Assembly (NCBI GenBank): GCA_003978375.1
Contig: QNZW01000021.1
Span: forward strand, 1-7,701
Direction: 5' to 3'
DNA length: 7,701 nucleotides
DNA from: Sulfurovum sp.
Lineage (GTDB): Bacteria; Campylobacterota; Campylobacteria; Campylobacterales; Sulfurovaceae
In this document: positions 1 to 6,773 of the stretch, one piece after another
Layout of the letters: each line of letters starts with the position of its first letter
Position numbering within the stretch: position 1 is the first letter of the stretch
Position numbers and translations under genes: made by a program
The notes under the pieces: model-generated
The model's database searches: none
Seen by the model: only the letters and a program-made list of their open reading frames with translations
Told to the model about the DNA's origin: nothing

Positions 1-596
1 TATGCACCTTTTTTATAATAATTACTTGCTAAAAAGAGAGAATCATCCACATCATGTGATTTTTTAAACCTATTTTCTACATCTTGATAAGCTTGTGGAC
101 TTGAAGATTCTATAATATTTAGATGTGTTTTTCTAACTATTTTAGGCTTATCTGATGTCACAATTTTTAATTTTTTATGTGCTTTTTTATGCTGTTGCTT
201 TTGAGATAAAACTCTTTTGTTATCCTCTAATATTGGAATATCTTTTATCACAGGTAATACTGGCATTTTTTCTTTATACTTATCATTTTTTTCTAATTCA
301 CTCTGACCTAACACAATAGTAGGCTTAAGCTTTTCTACCTCTTTGCCTTTATTGGGCATAGGTACTGAAGGTGCAGATGTAGCCACATTAGGGAAAGAAT
401 TAGACTTCTTTTTTATTTTTTGTGCTATAGGATTTTTGCTTTTAGCTGAAAAAAGATGAGACCATTTTTCACTGTTTATATATATAAATATAGCCAAAAA
501 AAGTCCCACAAAAAATGCCAATGCCATCCAATAAGGTTTTCTTTTATTTTTTTGGTACCGCAACCACTGTGCTTCTAAATGTTTTATATCATGCAT
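1..596 (-). CDS. mshN: MshN-like membrane-anchored TPR protein, N-terminal part (cut by window edge)
   Basis: The frame is open from an ATG at 596-594 to position 1, giving 198 complete codons with no stop; the C-terminus lies outside. The protein begins MHDIKHLEAQ, has a short basic cytoplasmic segment (1-20), one membrane span (about 22-40, WMALAFFVGLFLAIFIY) and a long Lys/Pro-rich periplasmic linker (about 45-165). It ends in a helical stretch containing DDSLFLASNYYKKGA, which looks like the start of a TPR. The start overlaps the mshM stop by 8 nt, and GGGG (607-604) sits 7 nt upstream as ribosome binding site. The other ATG, in the ATGA at 592, hits a stop after two codons, so it is excluded. 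Position after an MshM-type ATPase and this architecture match MshN of MSHA pilus loci. The Campylobacter competence protein CtsX is a possible counterpart. The TPR part is inferred because only its first helix is visible. Confidence 0.72.
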   Translation of the reverse strand, partial: MHDIKHLEAQWLRYQKNKRKPYWMALAFFVGLFLAIFIYINSEKWSHLFSAKSKNPIAQKIKKKSNSFPNVATSAPSVPMPNKGKEVEKLKPTIVLGQSELEKNDKYKEKMPVLPVIKDIPILEDNKRVLSQKQQHKKAHKKLKIVTSDKPKIVRKTHLNIIESSSPQAYQDVENRFKKSHDVDDSLFLASNYYKKGA

Positions 597-1401
597 GAAT
601 ATACCCCAATTTTAATGCGGCCATCTCAATTATTTTTTGAGACAATGTCGTATTGTCTATTTTAGTCGGCTCATTTTTATCATAATAATCACATATTTCA
701 AATATAGTAAAAAGCAACTTATTGCACTCTCTATGATTACCTTTACTAAGTTGATAGATTAATTGCATACTTTTATCTTTGATACTATGAGAAACATCAA
801 AAAGATTTTGTTTTAAAAGCCTTTGATGTATATAAAATGTTTGCTCATCTTGTGTGACATTTTTAAGCTCAATCGTTTCTAAAATACGAGACTGAAAATG
901 CTCTTTAGCTATCAATTCTTCATCTTCAGTTTTATGTAATGTTATTACAAATTTTACAGTATGTGTGTCTGACAAAAGTCTTATTTTTTCCATCATAGTA
1001 GGAGTATACATCTGGGCTTCATCTAAAAGTATAATGATTTCTCTTTTACCCCGTATTGTTTCACAAAACTTCACCAAAGCAGAAAAATTTACTTCTGTAT
1101 TTGGTGGAAGATTATGTCCAGTCAATACCTTAAAGAATTGGCTTAAAAATTCTTTTAAAGTTGCTGGAGGAGTTGGAAAATAATGTATCTCTTTTTGGTA
1201 TTTCAATTGCGTATAGAGACGATGGAGTAAAATGCTTTTACCTGTACCTGGTTTACCAAAAAATAAAATCATTTTAATTGGTTTATCAAGACTCTCTTCT
1301 AGTTGTTCATAAGCAAATACAGAGGAAGGTACTTCTACAAATTCTTCTATATTTGTGGCATCCACAAAAGCATTTTTTGCCAGTTCATATCTATTTTTCA
1401 T
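589..1401 (-). CDS. mshM: MshM/ExeA-family AAA+ ATPase of the pilus locus
   Basis: A 270-residue cytoplasmic P-loop ATPase with no membrane span or signal peptide. The Walker A is GKPGTGKS (49-56) and the Walker B is IIILLDEAQ (122-130). A beta strand FVITL (151-155) sits where sensor 1 is expected, and the Arg in HFQSRI (168-173) is a candidate arginine finger. A helical C-terminal lid containing GNHRECNKLL follows. This is the layout of the ExeA/GspA/MshM family, but it lacks the C-terminal membrane span and peptidoglycan-binding domain that ExeA carries, as expected for MshM. These ATPases are thought to help place the secretin or its partners in the envelope. The start overlaps the mshL stop by 11 nt and has GAGG just upstream, which implies translational coupling. 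The competence protein CtsP of Campylobacter is a plausible counterpart. Family call is firm; the exact role is inferred from context. Confidence 0.88.
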   Translation of the reverse strand: MKNRYELAKNAFVDATNIEEFVEVPSSVFAYEQLEESLDKPIKMILFFGKPGTGKSILLHRLYTQLKYQKEIHYFPTPPATLKEFLSQFFKVLTGHNLPPNTEVNFSALVKFCETIRGKREIIILLDEAQMYTPTMMEKIRLLSDTHTVKFVITLHKTEDEELIAKEHFQSRILETIELKNVTQDEQTFYIHQRLLKQNLFDVSHSIKDKSMQLIYQLSKGNHRECNKLLFTIFEICDYYDKNEPTKIDNTTLSQKIIEMAALKLGYIHA

Positions 1402-2953
1402 TGAGCCTCTTATATCCTAAATCTTTGAATGCAACTGATTTTGAATTTTTAATCACATGAGGCGTAATAATCAAAACCAACTCTTCTGTTCTGGTGACTT
1501 TTTGTTCATGTTTGAATGCATATTCTATTAAAGGTATATCTCCAAGTAAAGGTATTTTGTTTATTTTTAATCCTTCCTTAGAAGAAATAAGCCCACCAAG
1601 AATGGCATGTTGTCCATCTTTTACTTTAATGACAGATGCAATTTGTCTTCTGACTAAATCTGGTGGTACCGATCTTACGCCATCACTTTTTATTGTATCA
1701 ACTGCCTCAGATATAGAAGGGTTTATTTTCAAAGTAATCATCCCGTTTGGACCAACTTCTGGGGTAATATCTAAAAGTATCCCTGCAAACACTGAATCTA
1801 CCAATTCTCCTTGAGAAGATGTAGTACCTGAAGAAGAACTAGAAGTTGTGCTAGATTTTACTTTATAAAATAGCTCTTTTCCTACAGAGATGAGTGCTGG
1901 TTGATTGTTTAATGTCATTACTCTTGGACTAGAAATTGATTGCACAGATCCTTGTGTTTTTAAAAATTTGATCACTTCTGATACTCTCATGTTTCCTATA
2001 AGATTTACCATTTGTGCATTACTTGGTTTTGCACCTTGTGCAAATTGTGCATCATTAATACCATCCATTTTATCAAAACTAAAAGAAGAAATATTTCGTT
2101 GTGCCATCGCCAAGGATTCAATAGCAAAATTTTCCATTTTATACAATTGTGTCCAATCAATACCTGTTGTTTTGGCTTTATCAAAAGTCACAGCGAGAAT
2201 ACGCACATCAATCAATACTTGTGATTTTATTTGTTTAGAAAGTGTCTGTATATATTTTGCTACTCTGTCAATCTGTCTTTGTGTACCTGTGACAGTAACC
2301 ATACCTGCTTTTGCATTGACAATAGGTGCTAAAGGATTATATTCCCACACCTTACCATTGGCTCCTACCCAATGATCACCCTTTTTAACATACTGCATAG
2401 AGTCATCTGTTGCACCCATAAGTATACGTTGGATTTCAGTCTCTATTGTTTTCCAAAAATTAAATTCACTATTACTCTCAATAGAAATACCTGTTTTTGA
2501 AACATTTCGTAACTGTTTTCCTCGCTCAGATGTCATTGCAGAATTATTTGCATTTGCAATTGTTACATGTGCATTACTTTTGCCAATTCTTTGTCCCGAA
2601 ATATAATGTATTCTAAATGTTTTAGTCAAAAAATATGAAATTTTTAATTTATTACCATGTAGCGTATAAGATAAATCATTGTCTTTTAAAATTGTGTTTA
2701 AAAATCCTTTAAACGTGCTGTTTTTCAATTTTACATAATAAAGATTTTTTTTCATTCTCTCTTTTGCTGCATTATTTGAGACTATCACCGTAAGATCACA
2801 AGTCTCTGCAAGATTGTCTATTACATCTTCTATCGTTAATGTACTATCTATCGTAACTGAAAAAAGTTTGCTTGAACAATCTTTTGCGACTAAACTATGT
2901 AGAGAAAACATGAGTATCCATACTGCAAACATTTTTATATTTAATTTTTTCAT
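1391..2953 (-). CDS. mshL: MSHA/type IV pilus-type outer-membrane secretin MshL
   Basis: A 520-residue secretin forming the outer-membrane channel. It has a Sec signal peptide (1-23, cleavage after SLVA), an STN-like N0 domain (about 31-90) and an MshL-type segment FRIHYISGQRIGKS (113-126). A ring domain at about 210-240 contains VTVTGTQRQIDRV, and the secretin beta-barrel core spans about 320-503. Core hallmarks are SISSPRVMTLNNQPA (339-353), VGPNGMITLKINP (400-412), PDLVRRQ (431-437), LGGLI (452-456), IPLLGDIP (467-474) and ELVLIITPHVI (491-501). There is no lipobox, so it is not a lipoprotein. Two cysteines (26 and 52) flank the first strands of the N0 domain. A Ser/Thr-only loop (367-380) lies within the barrel region. 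The start is 2 nt past the mshK stop, with AAGGAA 8 nt upstream. Related secretins serve MSHA pili, competence (Campylobacter CtsD) and type II secretion; neighbours favour the pilus or competence reading. Confidence 0.93.
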   Translation of the reverse strand: MKKLNIKMFAVWILMFSLHSLVAKDCSSKLFSVTIDSTLTIEDVIDNLAETCDLTVIVSNNAAKERMKKNLYYVKLKNSTFKGFLNTILKDNDLSYTLHGNKLKISYFLTKTFRIHYISGQRIGKSNAHVTIANANNSAMTSERGKQLRNVSKTGISIESNSEFNFWKTIETEIQRILMGATDDSMQYVKKGDHWVGANGKVWEYNPLAPIVNAKAGMVTVTGTQRQIDRVAKYIQTLSKQIKSQVLIDVRILAVTFDKAKTTGIDWTQLYKMENFAIESLAMAQRNISSFSFDKMDGINDAQFAQGAKPSNAQMVNLIGNMRVSEVIKFLKTQGSVQSISSPRVMTLNNQPALISVGKELFYKVKSSTTSSSSSGTTSSQGELVDSVFAGILLDITPEVGPNGMITLKINPSISEAVDTIKSDGVRSVPPDLVRRQIASVIKVKDGQHAILGGLISSKEGLKINKIPLLGDIPLIEYAFKHEQKVTRTEELVLIITPHVIKNSKSVAFKDLGYKRLNEK

Positions 2954-2955
2954 AC

Positions 2956-3351
2956 TTATTTCCTTTTTAGTTTAATCCTATTTTTTGTTTTTTTATAAAA
3001 AAACAATTTTTTAACCTGATCTGCATTTACCAATATTACCCCTTTTTTACCTATATATTTTAGTCTATATCCCTCGATAGTCTCTCCAATCTTTCGCCAT
3101 TTACCATTAATATAGGCTTTTTGGTTTAAAATTGCATGAAGTACTAAAGGCTTTTGTCTCTTTTTTTTAGATACCAACGTAATTTTTGGTTTTGGTTTTT
3201 TAGCTATAAAAAAGGGATTTTGTATACTTTTTAATACCATACCTCCACGTTTTTTTTGTATCTGTTGTGTCATCATATTTATTTGTTTTACAGAAAGTTC
3301 CGCATGTATAATCACTATATTTAAAAATAAAATACTTATTGCTTTTTTCAT
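2956..3351 (-). CDS. mshK: MshK-like periplasmic PilP/GspC-HR-domain protein
   Basis: A 131-residue exported protein: signal peptide MKKAISILFLNIVIIHA (1-17), a basic linker (18-66), then a small beta domain (about 67-118). The pattern AILNQKAYINGKWRKIGETI followed by GYRLKYIGKKGVILVN is the usual homology-region fold of PilP, GspC and MshK, which links the inner-membrane PilN/PilO pair to the secretin. No cysteine is present, so there is no lipobox, unlike PilP of type IVa pili. The protein is strikingly basic: I count 28 Lys and 6 Arg against 4 acidic residues. The ATG directly follows the mshJ stop (TAAATG), with GGGGG about 12 nt upstream, so coupled translation is likely. It precedes the secretin gene, as PilP does before PilQ. 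Primary similarity alone would be weak; the call rests on the HR-like pattern together with gene order. Confidence 0.8.
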   Translation of the reverse strand: MKKAISILFLNIVIIHAELSVKQINMMTQQIQKKRGGMVLKSIQNPFFIAKKPKPKITLVSKKKRQKPLVLHAILNQKAYINGKWRKIGETIEGYRLKYIGKKGVILVNADQVKKLFFYKKTKNRIKLKRK

Positions 3352-3993
3352 TTAATGATTTATCCCCCATACTGACACATGTATATCTGCTATAATATCT
3401 GATGTTTCCTTATCTACTAAAAATGTTGTTTTATCAATCTCAGTTATCAGCTTACTTTGTTCTAAGCCCTGCATAAATGCAATCATATCACTATATGCTC
3501 CCTTACAACCGACATTGATTTCAAGCACACGTCCAAAACTCTCATTATGGTCTATATATGTATTGGATATATATTGTATATCAAGATTTTGTATTTTTGC
3601 TTTAGTTGTAAGAGAATTTAAAAAATCTGACCACAATGTTTTGCTAAATAAACTCTCAGATATCTTTTTTAATTTTGTATTAATCATTGCAATTTTATGA
3701 TTGAGTTGTAAGAGTGTTCGCTTTTTTTCTGCTATACGCTTATCAAGCTTTTGCATATAAAAATCATGATTTTCATCTTTTGTGACAGATTCAAGATAAT
3801 GCCTATTTTTGGCAATACTCTTTTGTATCTCTTGTTTATTCTTTTTACTTTCTGCATAACTAGCGTGTGCATAGGGATAGATAAAAGTAGACAAAAAATA
3901 GACTATTACTACCACTGTAGCTATGATAATCATCCATTTTTCACTCTTTTTTTTAGTAGAGAAATAATCATCCATTTTTTCTAAAAACTTCAT
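3352..3993 (-). CDS. mshJ: MshJ (PilO-like) inner-membrane alignment protein
   Basis: A 213-residue bitopic membrane protein: basic cytoplasmic N-terminus (1-19), one membrane span (20-40, WMIIIATVVVIVYFLSTFIYP), a lysine-rich coiled coil (about 48-115) and a ferredoxin-like periplasmic domain (about 117-213). The strand-helix-strand pattern LEINVGCKGAYSDMIAFMQGLEQSKLI (157-183) is typical of PilO. PilO proteins pair with PilN through coiled coil and periplasmic domain, and carry the PilP-secretin complex on the periplasmic side. The start overlaps the mshI stop as ATGA (3993-3990), with a GAAGGTGG ribosome-binding stretch upstream inside mshI. Position between the PilM-PilN fusion and the PilP-like gene is that of MshJ in MSHA loci. 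GspM of type II secretion has the same layout and is the main alternative. Confidence 0.82.
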   Translation of the reverse strand: MKFLEKMDDYFSTKKKSEKWMIIIATVVVIVYFLSTFIYPYAHASYAESKKNKQEIQKSIAKNRHYLESVTKDENHDFYMQKLDKRIAEKKRTLLQLNHKIAMINTKLKKISESLFSKTLWSDFLNSLTTKAKIQNLDIQYISNTYIDHNESFGRVLEINVGCKGAYSDMIAFMQGLEQSKLITEIDKTTFLVDKETSDIIADIHVSVWGINH

Positions 3994-5513
3994 TTTAATT
4001 CCACCTTCAGTAAACCCTTATAATAGCCTCGTTTATCTTTTTCTATCAATCCAATATCTACTTTTTTTATCTTTTCTTTATAGTAACCCGAAATATACTT
4101 CATCAATTGTGCTATATTCTCATCACTTGGACTAAGCAATGAAATCAAAATAATATTTTTTTTACTAGAGAGTTTGTCGGTCTTAATATCAAATTTTGAT
4201 AATGCCGCTGTAAGTGCATATAGCATTGTTGATTTTAACTGATAATTTACTTTTTTATGATAAATCGTGGTCAATACATTACTTTTGTTTTGATATATTA
4301 TTTTGTTTTTGGCTATTTTTTTGTCTAACAATAATATCTCTTTTTGTTTTGTGTCAATACGTTGTTTATAATGACTTGCTTCTATTTGCAAAGCTTTATT
4401 TTGCTTATTAAGCTTAAATGCTGCTGCGTGATTCACAGATGTATCTATCATATGCCATAAAGGATAAACCAATCCCAATATCAACACGCTCAAAAAAGCA
4501 ATCAACCATTGTCCTCCGGCTCGATGGCTAAAACTAAGAGGACGTTGATATATGGTTAAATTTGCCAATCGTGTTTCATCTTCCATATAATCATAGGCAC
4601 AAAGTTGCATCAGATAAGGTAAATGACGTGGTATTAAATCATCCTCTATGGTATGCAGATGCATCGTTTTAATACCTAAATATCCTTGTGAATACTCTTG
4701 TAAGTCTATTATTTTTCCCTCAGAACTTCCTAGATATATGTTATCAATTTTATCAATGCTAAAGGCTCTTTTTACATAGGTAAATATGTCATGTACCATC
4801 TTAAAAACTTCCGTAAAAATATGTATAAGTATTTTATCATCTTGACTGCCTAAAGGGTGCAAACCCTCCTTTTTTAAACGTGTATAAAAAGCTTCTTTTT
4901 CTATTTTTTGATCTACTAGTTCACAATATTTATCATACATCTGTTCCAAAGAATATGTTATGGATTTTGCATATAAAAATAACCCATTTTCATAGAGTGT
5001 CACAGAGGTATCTTCTCTTGAAAAATAGATAAAACAATCCACATCTTTATTGTCTAAAATATCTCTTTTATATAAAGTACTGTAAAGTAAAGGTGCTGGT
5101 AGAATTAAATCAATATATTTTGTATCTTTTTCTATAGATGCATATATAATTTCAATATACTCTTTTTGAGCAATAAAAACTTGAAATTCTCTCTCTTTGT
5201 TGCTAGGTTCTTTTTCTTCTTTTTCTATAAACGCAATCACATACTCACATAGAGGGTCTAAGTCTAACTCCTCATATACTTTTATCTCTAAACTTTCAGC
5301 AATATCTTTTTCTTGAATACTTTTACTTAAAAAAATACTTGTGATAATGATATCTTTTGTATGCATAAATGTTGCTACAAACTTGGAAGTATCATAGAGT
5401 AATGTATCTAATGGTTGTATGACAGCATTGTGTGTTTGATAATGTGTATTGGTGTATGCATTGACTACAGTAATGTCTTTTGAACTTACTTTTTCTTGCT
5501 TTTGTATTATCAT
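3990..5513 (-). CDS. mshI: MshI-type PilM-PilN fusion of the pilus alignment complex
   Basis: A 507-residue protein in two parts. Residues 1 to about 310 form a cytoplasmic domain with the strand/helix style of an actin-like PilM, for example EIKVYEELDLDP (76-87) and CFIYFSREDTSVTLYENGLFLYAKSI (160-185), which matches the phosphate-loop hairpin region but lacks clear nucleotide-binding glycines. A short juxtamembrane motif NLTIYQRP (318-325) resembles the INLLPYR peptide that PilN uses to bind PilM. One membrane span (334-357), a coiled coil (about 362-410) and a PilN-like periplasmic domain (about 425-507) follow. It would link cytoplasmic pilus parts to MshJ and MshK. AGGGGA (5527-5522) lies 8 nt before the ATG. 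It opens the msh gene run 83 nt after era and overlaps mshJ by 4 nt. GspL of type II secretion shares the layout; the following gene order favours MshI. Confidence 0.82.
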   Translation of the reverse strand: MIIQKQEKVSSKDITVVNAYTNTHYQTHNAVIQPLDTLLYDTSKFVATFMHTKDIIITSIFLSKSIQEKDIAESLEIKVYEELDLDPLCEYVIAFIEKEEKEPSNKEREFQVFIAQKEYIEIIYASIEKDTKYIDLILPAPLLYSTLYKRDILDNKDVDCFIYFSREDTSVTLYENGLFLYAKSITYSLEQMYDKYCELVDQKIEKEAFYTRLKKEGLHPLGSQDDKILIHIFTEVFKMVHDIFTYVKRAFSIDKIDNIYLGSSEGKIIDLQEYSQGYLGIKTMHLHTIEDDLIPRHLPYLMQLCAYDYMEDETRLANLTIYQRPLSFSHRAGGQWLIAFLSVLILGLVYPLWHMIDTSVNHAAAFKLNKQNKALQIEASHYKQRIDTKQKEILLLDKKIAKNKIIYQNKSNVLTTIYHKKVNYQLKSTMLYALTAALSKFDIKTDKLSSKKNIILISLLSPSDENIAQLMKYISGYYKEKIKKVDIGLIEKDKRGYYKGLLKVELK

Positions 5514-5521
5514 ACTTGAAA

Positions 5522-5549
5522 TCCCCTACGACCTTGCACAAAGATTATA
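5522..5549 (-). promoter_or_regulatory. Possible promoter and ribosome binding site before mshI
   Basis: In the 83-nt gap after era, the minus strand carries a perfect TATAAT (5549-5544), 30 nt before the mshI ATG, and AGGGGA (5527-5522) 8 nt before it. No good -35 hexamer is present, which is normal for sigma-70 promoters in Campylobacterota. The surrounding sequence is so AT-rich (a run of alternating TA) that a chance match is quite possible. Read-through from era is equally plausible because I see no convincing terminator in the gap. Confidence 0.35.
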
Positions 5550-5596
5550 TATATTCTAATATTAAAAGCATCTTGTAAATACACTCTCTCTAATGC

Positions 5597-6505
5597 CTAG
5601 ATAATATATCCAAACTCCTCTAAACCATCTTTATTTTTACTCCATCCCTTTTTGACAGAAACATGCACATCTAAAAATATTTTTTTACCTGAAAAAATTT
5701 CCATCTGTTGTCGTGCAAATTTGCCTACACGCTTTATTCCCTCTCCTTTTTGTCCTACAATCATTCCTTTTTGTGTCTCTTTTTCCACAACAATAGTTGC
5801 ATACACTTTATCAAGAGTATCACTCTCTTCTATTTTTTCTATGGTTACATCACTCTCATAGGGTATCTCATCGCTTAGATTTTCAAAAATAGACTCACGA
5901 ATAAGCTCTTTATAAATATCACGTATATTATCTGTAGTAAGTATTTCGGTATCAAATAAAAATGGCGACTTTGGTAAATGCTTGGATACTTCGTTTAAAA
6001 AATCTAATTTTCCTACTTTTTTATTGACAGAAAAAGGAATAATGGCTTCAAATTTATCTTGATATTTTTGATATTGAGACAATTTTTTAAGTATGTCACC
6101 TTGTTTCACATGATCCATTTTTGTAAGTAATACAATATGTTTCTTGCTCTTACCTTCTATGATTTTTAAAAAATTTTCATACTCTGTCAGTTTATCTGTT
6201 ATTGGTGCCAAAAACACTATAAGGTCAGCATCACCCATAGCTTTTAATGCTTCATCCATCATAAATTGATTAAGCAATCTCTCTTTTTGGTGAATACCTG
6301 GTGTATCTACAAATATAATTTGTGTATCCTCATGCATCACAATCATATTCATACGTTTTCGTGTTGCTTGTGCTTTTTTTGAAACCATAGCAAGTTTTTC
6401 ACCTATAAGATGATTGAGTAAGGTACTTTTTCCTGCATTAGGTCTACCCACAACAGCAACAAATCCTGCTTTTGTATCTATATCTTCTTTTTCATGTTCA
6501 AACAT
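5597..6505 (-). CDS. era: GTPase Era
   Basis: A 302-residue GTPase that binds the 3' end of 16S rRNA and assists 30S subunit maturation. The GTPase motifs are G1 GRPNAGKST (20-28), G2 region QATRKRMNMI (46-55, Thr48), G3 DTPG (67-70), G4 TKMD (128-131) and a G5-like FSV (158-160). The C-terminal KH domain (about 205-290) has its GxxG loop as GQKG (251-254) and the LDVHVSVKKGWSKN segment near the end. Length is normal for Era. The ATG at 6505 has AAGG (6515-6512) 6 nt upstream; starting further in, near KAGFVAVVG, would leave out a well-placed ribosome binding site. The first ten residues (FEHEKEDID) are a short acidic extension. It stands alone from its upstream neighbour but sits just before the msh genes on the same strand. 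Identification is secure. Confidence 0.97.
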   Translation of the reverse strand: MFEHEKEDIDTKAGFVAVVGRPNAGKSTLLNHLIGEKLAMVSKKAQATRKRMNMIVMHEDTQIIFVDTPGIHQKERLLNQFMMDEALKAMGDADLIVFLAPITDKLTEYENFLKIIEGKSKKHIVLLTKMDHVKQGDILKKLSQYQKYQDKFEAIIPFSVNKKVGKLDFLNEVSKHLPKSPFLFDTEILTTDNIRDIYKELIRESIFENLSDEIPYESDVTIEKIEESDTLDKVYATIVVEKETQKGMIVGQKGEGIKRVGKFARQQMEIFSGKKIFLDVHVSVKKGWSKNKDGLEEFGYII

Positions 6506-6511
6506 TTTTTA

Positions 6512-6535
6512 CCTTAATCTTTATACCATATTATA
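6512..6535 (-). promoter_or_regulatory. Promoter and ribosome binding site for era
   Basis: The minus strand reads GGTATAATATGG, with TATAAT at 6535-6530, and then AAGG at 6515-6512. A start about 7 nt after the -10 box would give a leader of only about 18 nt that still includes the ribosome binding site. There is no recognisable TTGACA box, but the upstream bases are AT-rich, as in Campylobacterota sigma-70 promoters. A second, weaker GGTATAAAG follows 11 nt downstream. Confidence 0.55.
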
Positions 6536-6615
6536 CCAAAGCTAAGTATATTTTAAACGCAAAAAAATAATCTTTATTTATTAGAAAGGATAGATATAAA
6601 AGGTTGATGTACCAA

Positions 6616-6668
6616 CACTTATTCAGATATAGACGTTAAAGATTCTCAGTTAAAATAAAGAATAAGTG
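6616..6668. repeat. 9-bp perfect inverted repeat, 35-nt spacer
   Basis: CACTTATTC (6616-6624) and its exact complement GAATAAGTG (6660-6668) flank 35 nt that include two GTTAAA direct copies. A further CTTATT occurs at 6681-6686. It could be an operator pair or a loose stem in a 3' untranslated region. No function can be assigned. Confidence 0.4.
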
Positions 6669-6721
6669 AGGAACAAAAAACTTATTAAAGGATTTTATTT
6701 CAAATTTATATTTTAGAAACA

Positions 6722-6753
6722 ATAACACAGAAGATGTATAATCTTTATGTTAT
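6722..6753 (-). terminator. Probable terminator hairpin of the surface protein gene
   Basis: Reading the minus strand, ATAACATAAAGAT (13 nt), loop TATAC and ATCTTCTGTGTTAT (14 nt) pair as a 13-bp stem with one G-T wobble and one bulged C. It begins 20 nt after the stop of the surface protein gene. The following TGTTTCT is only moderately T-rich, so it may be a weak terminator or an RNA-stabilising stem. Confidence 0.5.
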
Positions 6754-6773
6754 CGTCTTATTTGTTACATTTT

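Larger units (their letters stand above)
6506..6773. other. Intergenic region between the surface protein gene and era
   Basis: This 268-bp stretch carries no supportable gene. In minus-strand order it holds a strong hairpin (6722-6753), a 9-bp inverted repeat (6660-6668 with 6616-6624), an AT-only 6-bp stem and the era promoter. Short frames exist but have no good ribosome binding site or recognisable content. Confidence 0.6.

Noticed and set aside
1905..2375. Plus-strand 156-codon open frame opposite mshL
   Set aside because: It lies wholly antisense to a secure secretin gene, shows no recognisable domain and is cysteine-rich in a way typical of antisense reading.
3161..3257. Runs of eight T (A on the coding strand) in mshK as phase-variable tracts
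   Set aside because: Similar 8-nt runs occur throughout the window, encode Lys/Phe normally, and are shorter than or different from the long G/C tracts used for phase variation in Campylobacterota.
3990..5513. Reading the locus as type II secretion (GspL/GspM/GspC/GspD)
   Set aside because: The ATPase of MshM type and the TPR-type membrane protein directly after the secretin, plus the MshL-style FRIHYISGQRIG segment, fit an MSHA or competence locus better; it remains an alternative for single genes.
5538..5576. Inverted repeat ACAAAGAT / ATCTTGT around the mshI promoter as an operator or terminator
   Set aside because: The arms are imperfect with a one-base bulge and a 24-nt AT-rich loop, too weak to support a call.
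6565..6579. AT-only 6-bp stem with 3-nt loop followed by T residues, as a terminator
   Set aside because: The stem has no G-C pair and would be very weak; such runs are expected by chance at this base composition.
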